From Zoroaster sp. YZ-2022 (taxonomy: Eukaryota > Echinodermata > Asteroidea > Forcipulatida > Zoroasteridae), in the NCBI GenBank assembly GCA_029582265.1, contig CM055819.1, positions 33,983,288 to 34,047,287 of the forward strand: a stretch of 64,000 bases of DNA, in the 5' to 3' direction. The notes beneath the pieces were generated by a model. That model worked only from the letters and a program-made list of their open reading frames with translations, was not told the DNA's origin and ran no database searches. The translations under genes and the position numbers were made by a program. Shown here piece by piece: positions 1-10,925 of this stretch. Each line of letters begins with the position of its first letter. Position 1 is the first letter of the stretch.

Positions 1-268
1 TAATTGTTATAACAGTACTTGCACTTTAAAAAACCACATAAGTTCATTTTACCAGCATCTGTCATCAAATGTGTATAATGAAAGTCTTGCACATTTTTGT
101 AAGCGTGATCCCCAGTAGGAAAAATGCACTGTACCATAAAGTATCAATACCAACTTTAGTTTTAAGACACTACAAATTAAAAAAAAATCATCTTGTGCTG
201 GCACTGAGCAAGATATTTGTTTCAATCGTATGTAACTAATCAAACGTATTTTTCTCTTTTCTCAACAG
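1..268. other. Non-coding left edge, ends in a splice acceptor tract
   Basis: AT-rich sequence with no supportable coding region. From about 249 it becomes a pyrimidine-rich tract ending in CAG at 266-268, which reads as a 3' splice site on the + strand feeding the next block. It is therefore probably intron of the gene that follows. Confidence 0.5.
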
Positions 269-2963
269 AGGATGATGTCACTCATTCAGCTGGCGGTGTG
301 CTGTACCGTCTAGCTGGGAAGACTTAATTACCTGGGCAGCGTTATTTCTCTGCAAACAAAGCTTCATAACTGGCAGCCTCTGCGAGGATCTTCCCAACTG
401 AAGGGCCTTCATCCTCACCAGTCGAAATGGGTGACAGGTTCAAGAGTCAGCCCTGCACTTTTCCAAGCACAGAGCTTCCTGGGTTTAGGAAGGTAATTGA
501 AAAATAAAAAGTATGTTATGTTGTAAGAATCAAAATCTAAAACAATTCATTTTTTATGATTTCACCTTTTGACAAATTCAAATGGTTAACGGAAGGTATA
601 AAAGGATCCCCACTTTACACTTTTCATTGACTTAAAACTGCATCGAGTGTCAACCTTTTTTGCATGTCAGTCATCATTGTTTACACTAGTTAATAGTAAT
701 ATTTATTGCATTTTAATAGGTGGAACTGGAAACGTGCAGTAGAGCACAGGAACCTCTGCTTGTCTGTGTTCGATCCCAAGCTTGCCGTCCAACTCGATAT
801 AGCATCGATGGCAGAGTATGGTCGCCTAAGGTATCCCGACTTGTGCTGCAGCAATTCCCCCACAGAGGATCTTTGGGGTTGAGTACAACCAGCACACGAG
901 CAAGACCCTGGATGAGCAGATGGAGACCATCTGCAGACCTACTGATGAACCTGCACCCGAGATCATCCACAGCAAGCAAGAATCATCACATTCAACCAGT
1001 ACAGACTCATCAGATGAGGAGTTTCTGGAGTCTGGTGGTGATTTGAATACCCAAGCTGATTTATCAACACTTCATGGGGGTGCCAGTATTTCAGACACTC
1101 TTGGACCAGACGTTCGTGTTCCCAGAAAGGTACACAAAAAATACATGTTTTATGACTGAATCAAATCCGATGCGACACATTTTGATAATATTTAATTTGT
1201 ATTCTTATTTACTGGTTTTACACATATTGATGTTAACATTACATTAAACGTGTGGAATTTCAGCCATTCACCCAATGGTCTTTTTGTACAGCAGTAAGCA
1301 TATTTTTGAACATGTGATCAACATTTCTAAAAGATTCTGTAATATAAAACTTTGTAAGAGGTTGTACTGAATTGTGTTAAGCTGTAATATTTGTGAATTT
1401 TTTTATACTTTACAGACCAGGCCCACATCTTGAAGTGACCCTCAATCCCCACATTATTCCCATCTCCACCACCTGATTCACCGATGGACACAGGATCTTC
1501 CGATGATGCTCCATCCCCAACCCAGCAAGGACAGAAGACAGCACCGAAGTCACCACTGCAACCACCTTCCAGGACAGCATTTCGGAAGAGTGTGTTTGCT
1601 GGCTTAGTCACCAACTGGGCACCTGACAAGTGGACAACCGAAATGAAATCCACTGTCAACAAACTACTCATTCAGGTGAGAGGCAAGCGGCGTCTTTCCA
1701 AGGTAGAGGAGCGCTACAGAGAGCATGTCCTGGCAGCATCTTCAAACCCGCACAGTCGCCTCCATACAGATGTATGAGCGTCAGACAAACCGTGGAGGCT
1801 ACTGCCCTCATCAATTATTCCGATGAGCAGGCAGCACGTGTTGAGGATGTCACCGCAGAGCTCCAAAACTCATGTGGTCACCGAGGACAACGCTCAACGT
1901 TTGACAGCACCCCAGCAGGTAACTTCAGTTGTCATTAAAAAAAAAATTAAATGTTGAACCTTCAGAGAATGTTACAGTAAAACAAGGTGTTTTACGATTT
2001 TATTTTTGTTTGTCTGCTTTTTTTTAAAGAACCCCCTCCAAAAATTTAAATAATTAAATAAACAAACGTAACAAAGTTGTCATTGAAATGTGTTTTTAAA
2101 GAAGAAAACCAATGCCCACATTGGTCCATTATCATATAATCACAAATATGTCATTATGAACAGTATCTTTAAACTTCAGTGTAAACCATTCAATTTTATG
2201 TAGAAATCCCCGTTTAAAAATGGCCAACCATTCATTTTAAAAACATGAATAATAACTTCGGCCTTATTTTTCTTAGTCAATCCATTACTGACATCCCCCC
2301 CCAAAAAAAAAAAAACCAACAACAAACAAACAAATAAAGAAAGGTATTACCTTCACAACTAAGTAAGAATCAGTTTTCTAGATATTAAATTTGTTGTTTG
2401 TTGACTTATTTCATTAAAGATTCAGCAACCAGTCAGAGAGAAAGCAACGCCCAAAGCGGAAGCACCCCGATGAGCCAGGACGATCGACGGAGGGCGAAGA
2501 GCAGCCAATGGGCTTACAGAACCTCACCACAGCTGTACTTTCTGCACTTAGTCAGCAGCTTTCTTCATCTACAGCTGCACAAGCTGTACCCTCTACCCAG
2601 CAAGGTAAACCAAAGCGGATAAGAAAAAAAGATCCAAAGTCTGGGTCAAACGTTGGTGGCAAAAACTGTCTGTATTGCGGTGGTCCAAAAGGAAGAATGG
2701 CCGGTGAAGGTAATCTTCATTATACTTTGGTCAAAAGAGGCGAGACTGGCTACTTCTTTTGCCCAAAAAAGGTTGCGGCCAAGTATGGTGTCTCAGATGC
2801 TCTTACTTTTGAACAATTTAAAGCTTCAGAATTTTGGGACACCGCAATACAGAAAGCGAGGGAAGAAAAGGCGGAGAAAGCCCGGAAGAAAGTTGAAGCT
2901 GCTGCTATGAGAGAGGCGAAGGGTTGGAAAAAACTGGTTGGTCATAGCGGTGGCCGTAAATGA
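269..2963 (+). pseudogene. Unrecognised multi-exon gene, frame-broken
   Basis: Four exon-like blocks on the + strand have plausible splice signals: 269-492 (donor GTAATT), 720-1129 (donor GTACAC), 1416-1675 or 1416-1918 (donor GTGAGA or GTAACT), and 2420-2963 (terminal). The join of the first two blocks is in phase. Coding sense is obvious in pieces: block 2 reads WNWKRAVEHRNLCLSVF near its start and an acidic, Ser-rich DSSDEEFLESGG segment later. These lie in different frames with a break near 880-890, and similar breaks occur near 310 and around 1450-1480 and 1774. I do not recognise the family. It may be a decayed gene, a transposon-derived gene, or an intact gene with assembly indels. The duplicated repeat starting at 3210 lies just downstream. 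Confidence 0.45.
2420..2963 (+). CDS. Terminal exon: Lys-rich protein with a CxxC...C putative Zn site
   Basis: The frame is open from the acceptor at 2418/2419 to the TGA stop ending at 2963, about 181 residues. In order it shows a basic stretch (KRKHPDEPG), an uncharged Ser/Ala/Gln segment (LTTAVLSALSQQL), a basic linker (KPKRIRKKDPKSG), then a compact Cys/His region CLYCGGPKGRM...HYTL...GYFFCPKK. A charged, probably helical tail rich in Glu, Lys and Ala follows. The CxxC, His and Cys spacing suggests a small zinc-binding unit, but I cannot assign a named domain. This is the best-preserved part of the locus, with no internal stop over 540 bases. Confidence is for a coding exon, not a function. 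Confidence 0.55.
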
Positions 2964-3209
2964 AGTATCTCAATAACACAAATTTCTCAGGGTAATTGAA
3001 ATTCTGAAAAAAATTTCAGAACAAATGTTGCAATTTCATTTTTAACTTAAACAACATGCTTCATTTTTTTTTTGGTGGTGATCAAAAGACACTAATAACT
3101 TCTTAATAAGTCAGCTTTAGTGATATCAAGTTGGTACTGGTAACAATTTTAAATGGTTGCTATCTTTTTTTTTTTTAATGCAGTCATACAGTAATAACCT
3201 TTATAATGT
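2964..3209. other. Probable 3' UTR and spacer
   Basis: No ORF; homopolymer A and T runs. Probably 3' untranslated sequence of the preceding exon, running into the duplicated repeat. Confidence 0.35.
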
Positions 3210-5416
3210 GCATTAAAAAACAAAATATAATCAGTGTGTGTGTACACTGTTTTCTAAGAAGTGTGACAACCTATTTTGAGGGAAATTTCAAAAGGTTATT
3301 TATCTAACACAAGATATTTTCAAATTCAGTTCAACTTCATTATTTCATAGAAACAGGATGGCAACAAAGACAAAAAAACCTCAGTTACACAACTGTAAAA
3401 TTGGCTGGTAACACTTCCTCTTTAAAGACATGGTACAGGATTTATGATTATAAAACGAAACTAAGCATGATTTCTAATCAAAACTTTTATTTCCTAAGTT
3501 GACACTATAACCAGTCAAAACATAATATCTGAAATTATGCCATCTTTAAGAAAAATGTGTTCTAAGGCCATACACATTTAAGCTTGAAAGAAATATTGCA
3601 ACAACTGTAACCATAATGCTGATTTTCGGAAAACACGAGTGAGTACCCGTTTTCATGGGTTGCTTTGTATGTGGCCTTCAAACTACAGCATTGGAATATT
3701 CCTCATTGAAAACCCAATACTGTACAATCCTTTAAAAGAAAAGTAGTAATAATTTTTCAGGATTACCTGACAGGTTATCAGATTGTACAAATATTGTTAA
3801 TTTTCAAAATGCTACATTTTCTTGAATGTTACCTTCAATAACTATTTCCAATTGGACAAAGGATTTCTTGTACTTTTAACTATTTTGTATAAACTTTGAA
3901 TTCAGTTGTGCTCAATAAAAATCCTTTTTATGAAGTATTCCTAAAAAGATGCTCAAGAAAATTTCAACTTTCCCTTTCAAGGGAAGAAGTATTTCTTTTA
4001 ACATAAACTGACAGGTTATAATATTGTTGTCTTGAGTTCTTAGGGTTTGTTTTGGCACAACTTTTGAAAAGCTGGAATACAAGCAACTACTGTTGAAGTT
4101 TGAAATGGAAATTTAGTAATTTAAACCTAGTGTAGATGTGTAAGTATCACATTTTTTTAAAGCTACAATACAGGATTGGTAAGGATGAAAAAAGTTAATA
4201 GTTTCAATAATCCTGTGTAATATTTCTCTCTAAAATGCAGTCATCTTCGAGAAAACTATCTGAAAGTTTCCAAAAACACAACAGCTGATTTCGATGTTAT
4301 TAATCTGAATTAACTCAATATTCATTGTTTTCTCGAAAACATTAACAATTTCGATGAAATTTTCAAAAGTTCATTTTATGTAGTGTATTTTGGAAGCAAA
4401 ATGAGTGGAATAAATGCATTCTTGCAAAACACCAATGATGTATAATGTACCTTTAACATTCTTAATATAATTGTAAAAAACGTAGTCAGTCAGTTTGAAA
4501 TGGACAAACAGTTCAGTTTGCAGTTGTATATTTTATCAAGCTACTGTTTATGATTTAAAGAAAACGTTATTTGGTTACAAATGACATAATTGTAATTACT
4601 GTACAGTATTTATTTTAAATAATTTGGCCAATCACGCTTTCATGTTTTATTTCCTACAAGAAAAACCAATATGCATTCTAAACTTTAACAAGTAAAAGTT
4701 TGTGACTATAACAACATGATTGCAAAGAAAACAGCTCTCCAAAAATAACATTTATGTTCTTTTCATTTAGTGACAAATCTTTACTATGTATAATCTTTGT
4801 GCATACTTATGCTTCTGATGCAATGATCATGGATAAAGAGTTAAACTCATGATTGAACATGAAATCATTTCTCTTGTATTTATTTATATGCCCGTCTGTA
4901 TTTTGCATCTCAGGCCTTATTGGAGAATCACATCAATTTACATTTCACTTACATTTTCATTTATTAACCCTCCTATAGGTTTAACAATCAAAGACACTCA
5001 ACATTTGTATGTCTCTCTTAACCCATTGACTTTGTGCAGTGCACTCAAATACATGCAAGCACATGTGGCTGTGATAGGAGGTCAAACCAAAACCAATCAA
5101 AGACACTCAAAATTTGTATATGTAACTCCCAACCCATTGACTTTGTTCGGTGCACTCAAATAAATGTAAGGACATGTGGCTAGGATAGGTCAAACCAAAA
5201 CCACTCAACAGTACATACACAGCTCTGTGTGACTCTGTGGTTTGACCTACCAATTGGCAATGCAACCAAAAATACTCAAGTGACTGTCTGTGGGTGCGGT
5301 GCTTACTGGGCCAAATATCAGCCTGGGCATAGGATGGTTAAAGAAATAATTTCTCTCCTTTATCACATGTTTTAAAATTAAGGAAATTGAGGATTTTATT
5401 AAAACAATGATTATTG
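3210..5416. repeat. Local duplication, copy 1
   Basis: Sequence from about 3210 to 5416 matches 10926-11898 and 21905-22420 in the same orientation. Shared landmarks include the GTGTGACAACCTATTTTGAG region (about 3262 and 10970), the GGCTGGTAACACTTCCTC region (about 3401 and 11101) and the AATTATTTCATTTTG-poor tail rich in TTTATTTTAAATAATTT (about 4609 and 21941). Copy 1 carries a TTAA element (4974-5341) absent from copy 2; copy 2 carries a SINE and a LINE absent from copy 1. The middle portion (about 3645-4380 versus 11341-11720) is poorly matched. No coding region. Confidence 0.8.
4974..5341. mobile_element. TTAA-flanked MITE (family CCCTCCTAT), copy 1
   Basis: Bounded by TTAA at 4974-4977 and 5338-5341, with terminal inverted repeats CCCTCCTATAGG / CCATCCTATGCCC read inward. 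The paralogous site at 22339-22342 has a single TTAA and no insert, so insertion and target duplication are shown directly. TTAA targets with CCC ends are the habit of piggyBac-type non-autonomous elements. Internal sequence is built from short direct repeats around CCCATTGACTTTGT and GGTCAAACCAAAACCA. No ORF of significance. Related copies lie at 34268-34559 and 61051-61693. Confidence 0.85.
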
Positions 5417-6388
5417 TGAGGTTATCTTCTCTTGTTCGACCGGCGAGATTTAATAGCAGAGATTTTTGGCCTGAGCGCCAGCCTTTGGCGGCAATTTTTA
5501 AAGTCGGCGTGCCATTCCGGCCCGTTTAATCTTTTGTTGGTTTAACAATAGGCAGCCGTGACCATAACAATTTTCTCTGTAACGTTCCCATTCTAGTATA
5601 TGGGCAGCCGAAGCTAGCACGACTAACTAAACATTTCCGTCTTCAGTCTTTTCCGCCAGATTGTTACATAGTGATACCGCAAACCTTACTCCACCTTAGT
5701 CTACTATTAATGAGATCACTGCTGGCATCCCTTAAGAGTCTATCCTTAGCTTCATTACCAGAAAGATATATACCACTACAAAATTAAAATAATAAATGTT
5801 TCCTACCTTTTTCTTTCATGTCTTTCTGATGAAAATACAAGCATTTCTGTCTTCCAATCTTTTCCGCCAGAGAACACTCAACTTAATTGCTAATCTAAAA
5901 CAGAGTGAAACAAAATAATAAGGAAACACGATGTGAACAAAACACAATGATTAAAGTGAAAGCTGTTGTTTATGTTAATTAGGTATTATACTGGCATCCC
6001 ACCTAACTATTCCTTGGTAGGATTTCTTGTCCTAAGTCTTGAATTTTGTGTTCAGTCTCCAAGCTTCTGCACATCTTCGAGCAGTTTGAAACCTTTTGAA
6101 TAACTTGTAACTATTTTACCATTAATTTTGAGTAATTTGAAACAATTTAGAACACAGACAAACTTAGATCAAATTAAAATACAAATTTATATAATTTTGA
6201 AACAATTTGAAACAAAACAGAACAGTGCAACCACATGCCAATTGCGATTACTAATGCATGCTAGTCTAAGCTAACAATTTGAAAAACTGGAACTAGCAAG
6301 GAAAGGATTATGGCAGTGCTTCCTGCTCACAATACATGGGAATCCCTCATGTTTCTTGTTCTAATGGGAAACGGATAATTTTTAAATA
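5417..6388. repeat. Dispersed local repeat alpha, copy 3
   Basis: Matches 44443-45237 and, for its second part, 49840-50610, all in the same orientation. Shared landmarks are the CCAGCCTTTGGC segment near 5478, a U6-like stretch near 5562-5620, the GAACACTCAACTT segment near 5870, and runs of the motif TTTGAAACAA near 6140-6220. It continues at 9238-9350 after the Tc1/mariner insertion. No coding region. Confidence 0.75.
5562..5620 (-). pseudogene. Truncated U6 snRNA-like fragment
   Basis: Read on the minus strand, from 5620 downward, the sequence follows the first ~50 nt of U6 snRNA: GTGCTAGCTTCGGCTGC, then an ATATACTA segment and an intact ACAGAGA box, with a handful of substitutions. It then diverges, so the 3' half is missing. 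There is no TATA element or T-run terminator around it. It lies inside repeat alpha and has a sister at 44617-44676, so it spread with the repeat and is not expected to be functional. Confidence 0.7.
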
Positions 6389-6639
6389 TGCAGTGTTCAA
6401 AATAAAAATAGGACTCAAAAGTATTTCTTTGTCCATTTTGTCCATGTGAGAACACAAAAGCAGTTTTTGGTGATAGTAAAGTACTCTAAAGGTTACTCTG
6501 CAACATTTTAAATACATTTCACGTGTTGTGCATGTCTAATGACGGTTTAAACTGGCTGATCATGTGATAAGGCATGAAAATGCAGATAACAGGTTGACGT
6601 ACTCAATATCAAACTTGGCAAATATGCTTTAGTTCTTCA

Positions 6640-7680
6640 TGTGTAACTCACCAATTGACTTCAGTAGGATGTTGCAGCACCCCGGACTCGCACACATTCT
6701 GCACAATGCCTTCTCATGGACAGTACGGTGTTCCGGATCACAGCTTGGTCGAGGTTGTTCCACTCATCCTGTAGAGCTGCTGTCAGGTTGGCAACGTTCC
6801 TTATTACAGGCGGGTTGTGACTTCTCTGACTCTAACTGACAATTGCCCAAATGTTCTCAATCGGGTTAAGGTCTGGTGAAATGGCAGGCCATTCCAGACG
6901 CTGAATATGGTTAACTGTAAGGAACGCTGTTATGATTATTGCTCTATGAGGACGGGCGTTGTCATCCATTAGAATGAAAACATCTCCCATTCTGTTTGCC
7001 ATTGGCAAAACAATGGGCTGTGACACATTATCCTGGTAGTTTGCAGCATTCATGTTCCCTTGCACGATGTGTAACTCAGTTGTGTGATGTGTCGAAATTC
7101 CACCCCACACCATGACACTGCATCCACCCCATCGGTTATGTTCAACACGAAAATGAGGATTATGGCGCTGTCCAACCTCTCCAGACGCGAATACGACCAT
7201 CTGGGTCATCCACACCGAAACGGAACATGTGACCACTGGTTAATAGTCCATCGGATATGCTGTCTTGCCCAGGCCAAATGTGCTCGTCTATGAGCAACTG
7301 TAATTCTGGACGATAAATGGCCCTCGTGGAGCCTGTTTCGGACAGATCTAGAACTGATATGGTTATTCCTGTGGCCTGTCGGAACTCATTCTGGATCACA
7401 CGAGCGGGCTGGAAAGGGTTACGACGCGCCAGAAGAGTCATATAGCGATCACCAACAGCGTCCGTGGATCTTGTACGACCTGATCCTGGTCGCCTACGGT
7501 AGTTACGGGTCTGCTGATAACGTTGCCACACGTTTCTTGTGCAACTCTGACTGACGCCAAACGCTCTTGCAACATCACGCTGTGTTCGTCCATGTTCAAG
7601 CATGGTACAAGCTCTATAGCACACTGGACTTCATTGAGATGAATCCGCACTTTTAACAAGGATTGCAAGCAGCAGAACAT
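6640..7680 (-). pseudogene. Tc1/mariner transposase (broken)
   Basis: DDE transposase of a cut-and-paste transposon. From its N-terminus (higher coordinates) it has a helix-turn-helix region with DVARAFGVSQSCTRNVWQRY, a GRTR hinge (RRRPGSGRTRST), then a catalytic domain with VMVWGGIS, DDNARPHR and WPAISPDLNPIENIW. The last two carry the second Asp and the final acidic residue region. The reading frame changes near 7160-7236, and the expected first catalytic Asp segment is altered around that break, so the copy should be inactive. An open frame of 134 codons covers the C-terminal part (6832-7236) and one of 154 codons the N-terminal part (7160-7624). Confidence 0.85.
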
Positions 7681-8126
7681 AACAGGCGGTACATGTTTGC
7701 TTACAAGTTACAGTACTGTGCTTTGTGGATTCAGAATATGCCTGGGAAGCATTATTCTGTGGTCAGCCTTATAAACTATTGGGTCAGTTGTTGTCAGTCA
7801 CCCGTAAAAAGTATTGTGTGTATGCAAAACAAAGAAGAGTAAGTGCCCAACGCAACGTGAGATTAGACTGACACCATTGTCTGGCCATCATAAAAATTGG
7901 GACTCAGAACCATCACATTGTTATGCAAATCACCCAGTATGCCTCACTCTATACCCAGACCTTTATAATCCTATTGATAACATTTGAGGAATTCTCAGTA
8001 ACATCCTACTGAAGTCAATTGTGGAGTTACACATGAAGAAATAAAGCTGATTAGCCAAGTTTGATATTGAGTACATCAACCTGTTATCTGCATTTTCATG
8101 CCTTATCACATGATCTGCCAGTTTAA

Positions 8127-9084
8127 GGGGCCGTCCATAAAGTACGTACGCACCAAGGGGGGAGGGGGGTTGTTGACATTGCGTACACCATGCGTACACC
8201 ATGCGTACAGGGGGAGGGGGGTCCAAGCCAATGCGTACCGTACGCAAACCGACAATTTGCTTTTAATGAATTATCATGAAATCAATGTACTATCTCATAT
8301 AAATAACTACCAGGACCAGCTTTTGTGCATCGAAAAACAGTTATAACACGGTACCCTTCACCCCCAGCCAAAAGTAAATTAAGTTCCCAGCGCTACCGCC
8401 AGCCAACTTCGGCCTATAGACCACAACATTACTAAAATAAAAAAAACTGCTATGAAACTGGCAGTGTACACAGGAAAGGTACAGGTGATTGATTGTATCA
8501 ATTTCACCCGCGTGCTGTCGCTCACAATGTAATGTAGTACGGCTGTATACGATGTACCTGTAAATATTCCCATGGTGATGTAATCGACGGCTGCATGAGT
8601 TGTTTGTTAAACACTGAAAAAATAGTGGCTTGAAGCCTGCATTTATTTTGTCGTATAAAAAACACGGTCAGAATGGCTAGTACCGGGGGAAATTCCAACT
8701 CAGGGCGCTACGCTAAACTTGTGGAGATGTACAAAAAAGCAAATCCAACGAAGAAGAAACAGTTGCAACTAACGGAAGCACAAGATCAATCATTCATCCT
8801 GGTCCGTTAATAAAAATGTTTGAAAAAAAATTTCTGTCAACATTTTGTGATTTATTTCAGTCTTTGGATGCGACATGCGAATCATACTACTACAGCAGGT
8901 GTACTGTGACGTTTAATGATGCTAGAATAAGGTAGTCTGAGAAGTCAAAAAGAGATATGGAATGCGTATGCGTACAGGGGGGGAGAGGGGGTTGGAGCCA
9001 CTGCGTACGTATGCGATGCGTACAGGGGGGGAGGGGGTAAAAAAAAGTCGGCATTTCCTGCGTACGTACTTTATGGACGGCCCC
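8127..9084. mobile_element. Non-autonomous DNA element, TIR GGGGCCGTCCATAAAG, TAA target duplication
   Basis: Perfectly inverted ends begin GGGGCCGTCCATAAAGTACG on the left and on the reverse strand at the right. The host inverted repeat at about 6549 shows the uninterrupted target, giving a 3-bp TAA duplication (8124-8126 and 9085-9087). Subterminal regions are studded with GCGTAC and long G-runs. A 3-bp TWA target points to a PIF/Harbinger-like or Zator-like group; I cannot decide. It contains a short ORF (8673-8810) but no full transposase. Confidence 0.8.
8673..8810 (+). CDS. 45-codon ORF inside the GGGGCCGTCC element
   Basis: Reads MASTGGNSNSGRYAKLVEMY, then a Lys-rich stretch and a Gln-rich end before TAA at 8808-8810. 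The start resembles a real protein N-terminus in composition, which would fit the remnant first exon of a transposase or of a captured gene. No domain is recognisable and the evidence is only composition and location between the subterminal repeats. Confidence 0.3.
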   Translation: MASTGGNSNSGRYAKLVEMYKKANPTKKKQLQLTEAQDQSFILVR

Positions 9085-9237
9085 TAAACCGTCACACGCA
9101 CAACACGTCAAAAGTGTTTAAAATGTTGCAGAGTAACCTTTAGTACTTTAGTTCCACCAAAAACTGCTTTTGTGTCCTCACATGGACAAAATGGACGAAG
9201 AAATACTTTTGAGTCCTATTTTATTTTGAGCAGTGTA

Positions 9238-9350
9238 TATTTAAAAAATAAATAAATAATAAAAAAAAATAATAAAAATGTTTTAACTTTCAAATATTGC
9301 ACCCAAAAACACCACCAAACGTAAGGTAATAATATATTTCACAATACGAC
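9238..9350. repeat. Repeat beta, truncated copy
   Basis: Continuation of the repeat interrupted by the Tc1/mariner element. A/T-rich run followed by CAAATATTGCACCC, ACACCACCAAACG and GTAAGGTA, matching about 45290-45380 and, more weakly, 48080-48150. It ends where the DIRS-like fragment begins. Confidence 0.65.
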
Positions 9351-10107
9351 AATTGGACAATTGTGGCATCGGCGCGGTTACGAAAATTGCCACGGGCAGA
9401 TTTCTGAGGTTGACGTCGGGGATCACAAACGAAGCCTGTGTGCTTTTTGGGCCGGCCCGTGGTCTTGGGCGCAGGGGCTTGTGGTTTCTTCAAGTTGATC
9501 TTATCGGTGGCTTCGAGCTGCTTGGCCTCGGCTTCCATCGATTCTTGAAACTTGCCCGCAAATAAGTCTGACCCGTGAGGGGAAGGGCATCCATACGCTT
9601 GCGTACGCCTCAGAAGGGAGATCTAGAAACACACGTGCGTCTAGCACGTTCGATCGAACGGCGTGTCGACGTTGCCAGAGTCGAGATCCTTGCAAACTGA
9701 TCAAGAACTGTGTGTAGGCCTTGGTCAAGGCAGTGTAGGGCCGCCACCATCATGTCGGCTGGGACCGTTGAGTAGGAATGACGTCGTCCGCATGGCAAAG
9801 CGTGAAGATGAGTCTAATTTCTTTACGACCTCTTCCAGTTGAGGAGGAATGACGTCGTCCGCATGGCAAAGCGTGAAGATGAGTCTAATTTCTTTACGAC
9901 CTCTTCCAGTTTACCGCGGGGCTTATACGCGAATTGAAGCTTGGATGATGCGGTTCCCCTGTCTGCGGCGAGTTTATCCTTCGCCGAGTCAGGCAGTGCC
10001 GGAGTCGCACAAAATTTATCGAAATCCTCGGTGGGGAAACGATAATATTTGTCCACTCGTGTGGACTTTTTATTGCAATCCTCATCTTTGAATCTTATAG
10101 CTTTCAA
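9351..10107 (-). pseudogene. DIRS-like retrotransposon gag fragment
   Basis: Translated on the minus strand in several frames, the fragments follow the order of DIRS-group gag proteins: YYRFPTEDFDKFCATPALP, then SSRFAMRTTSFLLN, then DQFARISTLATSTRR, then SNVLDARVFLDLPSEAY, then EAEAKQLEATDKINLKKPQ with a GRPKK tail. At least three frame breaks separate them and part of the coding sequence is a short tandem duplication, so it is dead. No reverse transcriptase or tyrosine recombinase part is present here. Family assignment is from motif memory and should be checked by profile search. Confidence 0.6.
9774..9911. repeat. Two-copy tandem duplication, period 71 bp
   Basis: The stretch AGGAATGACGTCGTCCGCAT through CTCTTCCAGTT occurs at 9774-9840 and again at 9845-9911 with no difference that I can see. 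It lies inside the gag fragment and is a recent slippage or repair duplication, or an assembly artefact. Confidence 0.85.
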
Positions 10108-10925
10108 CTCTCTCCTTTCGTTTCAACTCAAAATGTTTGGGGTCATCCAAGGCTGTTTCCTTTTTTTCCCTTTGCCTATCACATTTAGGGCAGCCTCATT
10201 TATCGCCTCTGTGAACACGTCCGTCATTTCTTGTGTCCCCGTCATCTCCAGCAATGGTGCAAATCTTCCCCCAACTTCTATTCTGAAATCTTCTTGCACG
10301 TCCGGGTCTTTCGATGTCATACTTTACTCGGGTTGTTTGATGAGACTTCCGGATTTTCTTTAGCTTTCTTTTCTTTCGTTCGTGGATCCCAATCCAAATC
10401 TACCAGCTGTTTTCAACCAGTCCTCGTGAGCATCAGTCCCAATCTTTGAATTCCAGTCACCCTGGATAATGGTGATGTCTTTCTTTGCAATGGTTTTCGT
10501 GGTTGCTTCTAATTGACTATAAAACGAGCCAATTTCATCGTCGCTTGAATCTGCAGTTGGGGCATAAACCTGGATGATGGATAAATTTCTCCGCGGTGTT
10601 GAATTCACTCTTATTCTTATGATTCTGCTTGAAATCGGTTCACATTCCATCACTGATCTTACATAGTCTTTGTGTATCATAAATGCTACACCTCCTTCGT
10701 GTCTCTTCTCTTTTCCCCTCCACCATATCTTGTGGCCTTTGTCTGTTAGCATTTCTCCCGTGTTCAGCCATCTCATTTCGGCTATGCCCAAGATGTTCCA
10801 TTTGTATCTTCGCATTTCATACTCAAGTTCGTTTAGTTTTCCATCCGCCAGCAGTGTTCTAACATTCCACGTGCCGATGGTAACCTCTTTTTTGGCAAGT
10901 TTCAGTTTCGGTCTCGGTTTCTAAT
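10108..10925 (-). pseudogene. LINE apurinic-like endonuclease fragment
   Basis: Minus-strand frames carry the exonuclease/endonuclease/phosphatase fold of a non-LTR retrotransposon: RYKWNILGIAEMRW, then HEGGVAFMIHKDYV, then LSIIQVYAPTADSSDDE, then ITIIQGDWNSKIGTD, then FGLGSTNERKES, and further on PDVQEDFRIEVGGRFAPLLE. The GDWNSKIG block contains a catalytic-type Asp/Asn pair. This type is often annotated as craniofacial-development-protein-2-like. There is a frame break between the 151-codon frame (10360-10815) and the downstream part, and the SDH block and the whole reverse transcriptase are missing. It is truncated on both sides. Confidence 0.75.

Larger units (their letters stand above)
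6389..9237 (-). mobile_element. Tc1/mariner-type transposon, decayed, with nested insertion
   Basis: Long terminal inverted repeats of roughly 290 bp: 6389-6674 pairs with 7975-8126 plus 9085-9237. The outer ends read GCAGTGTTCAAAATA on the left and, in reverse, ACACTGCTCAAAATA on the right, next to TA dinucleotides as expected for this superfamily. The related repeat at about 45240-45380 lacks the element, giving an approximate empty site. The right inverted repeat is split by a 958-bp element at 8127-9084. The transposase lies on the minus strand and is broken. Confidence 0.8.
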
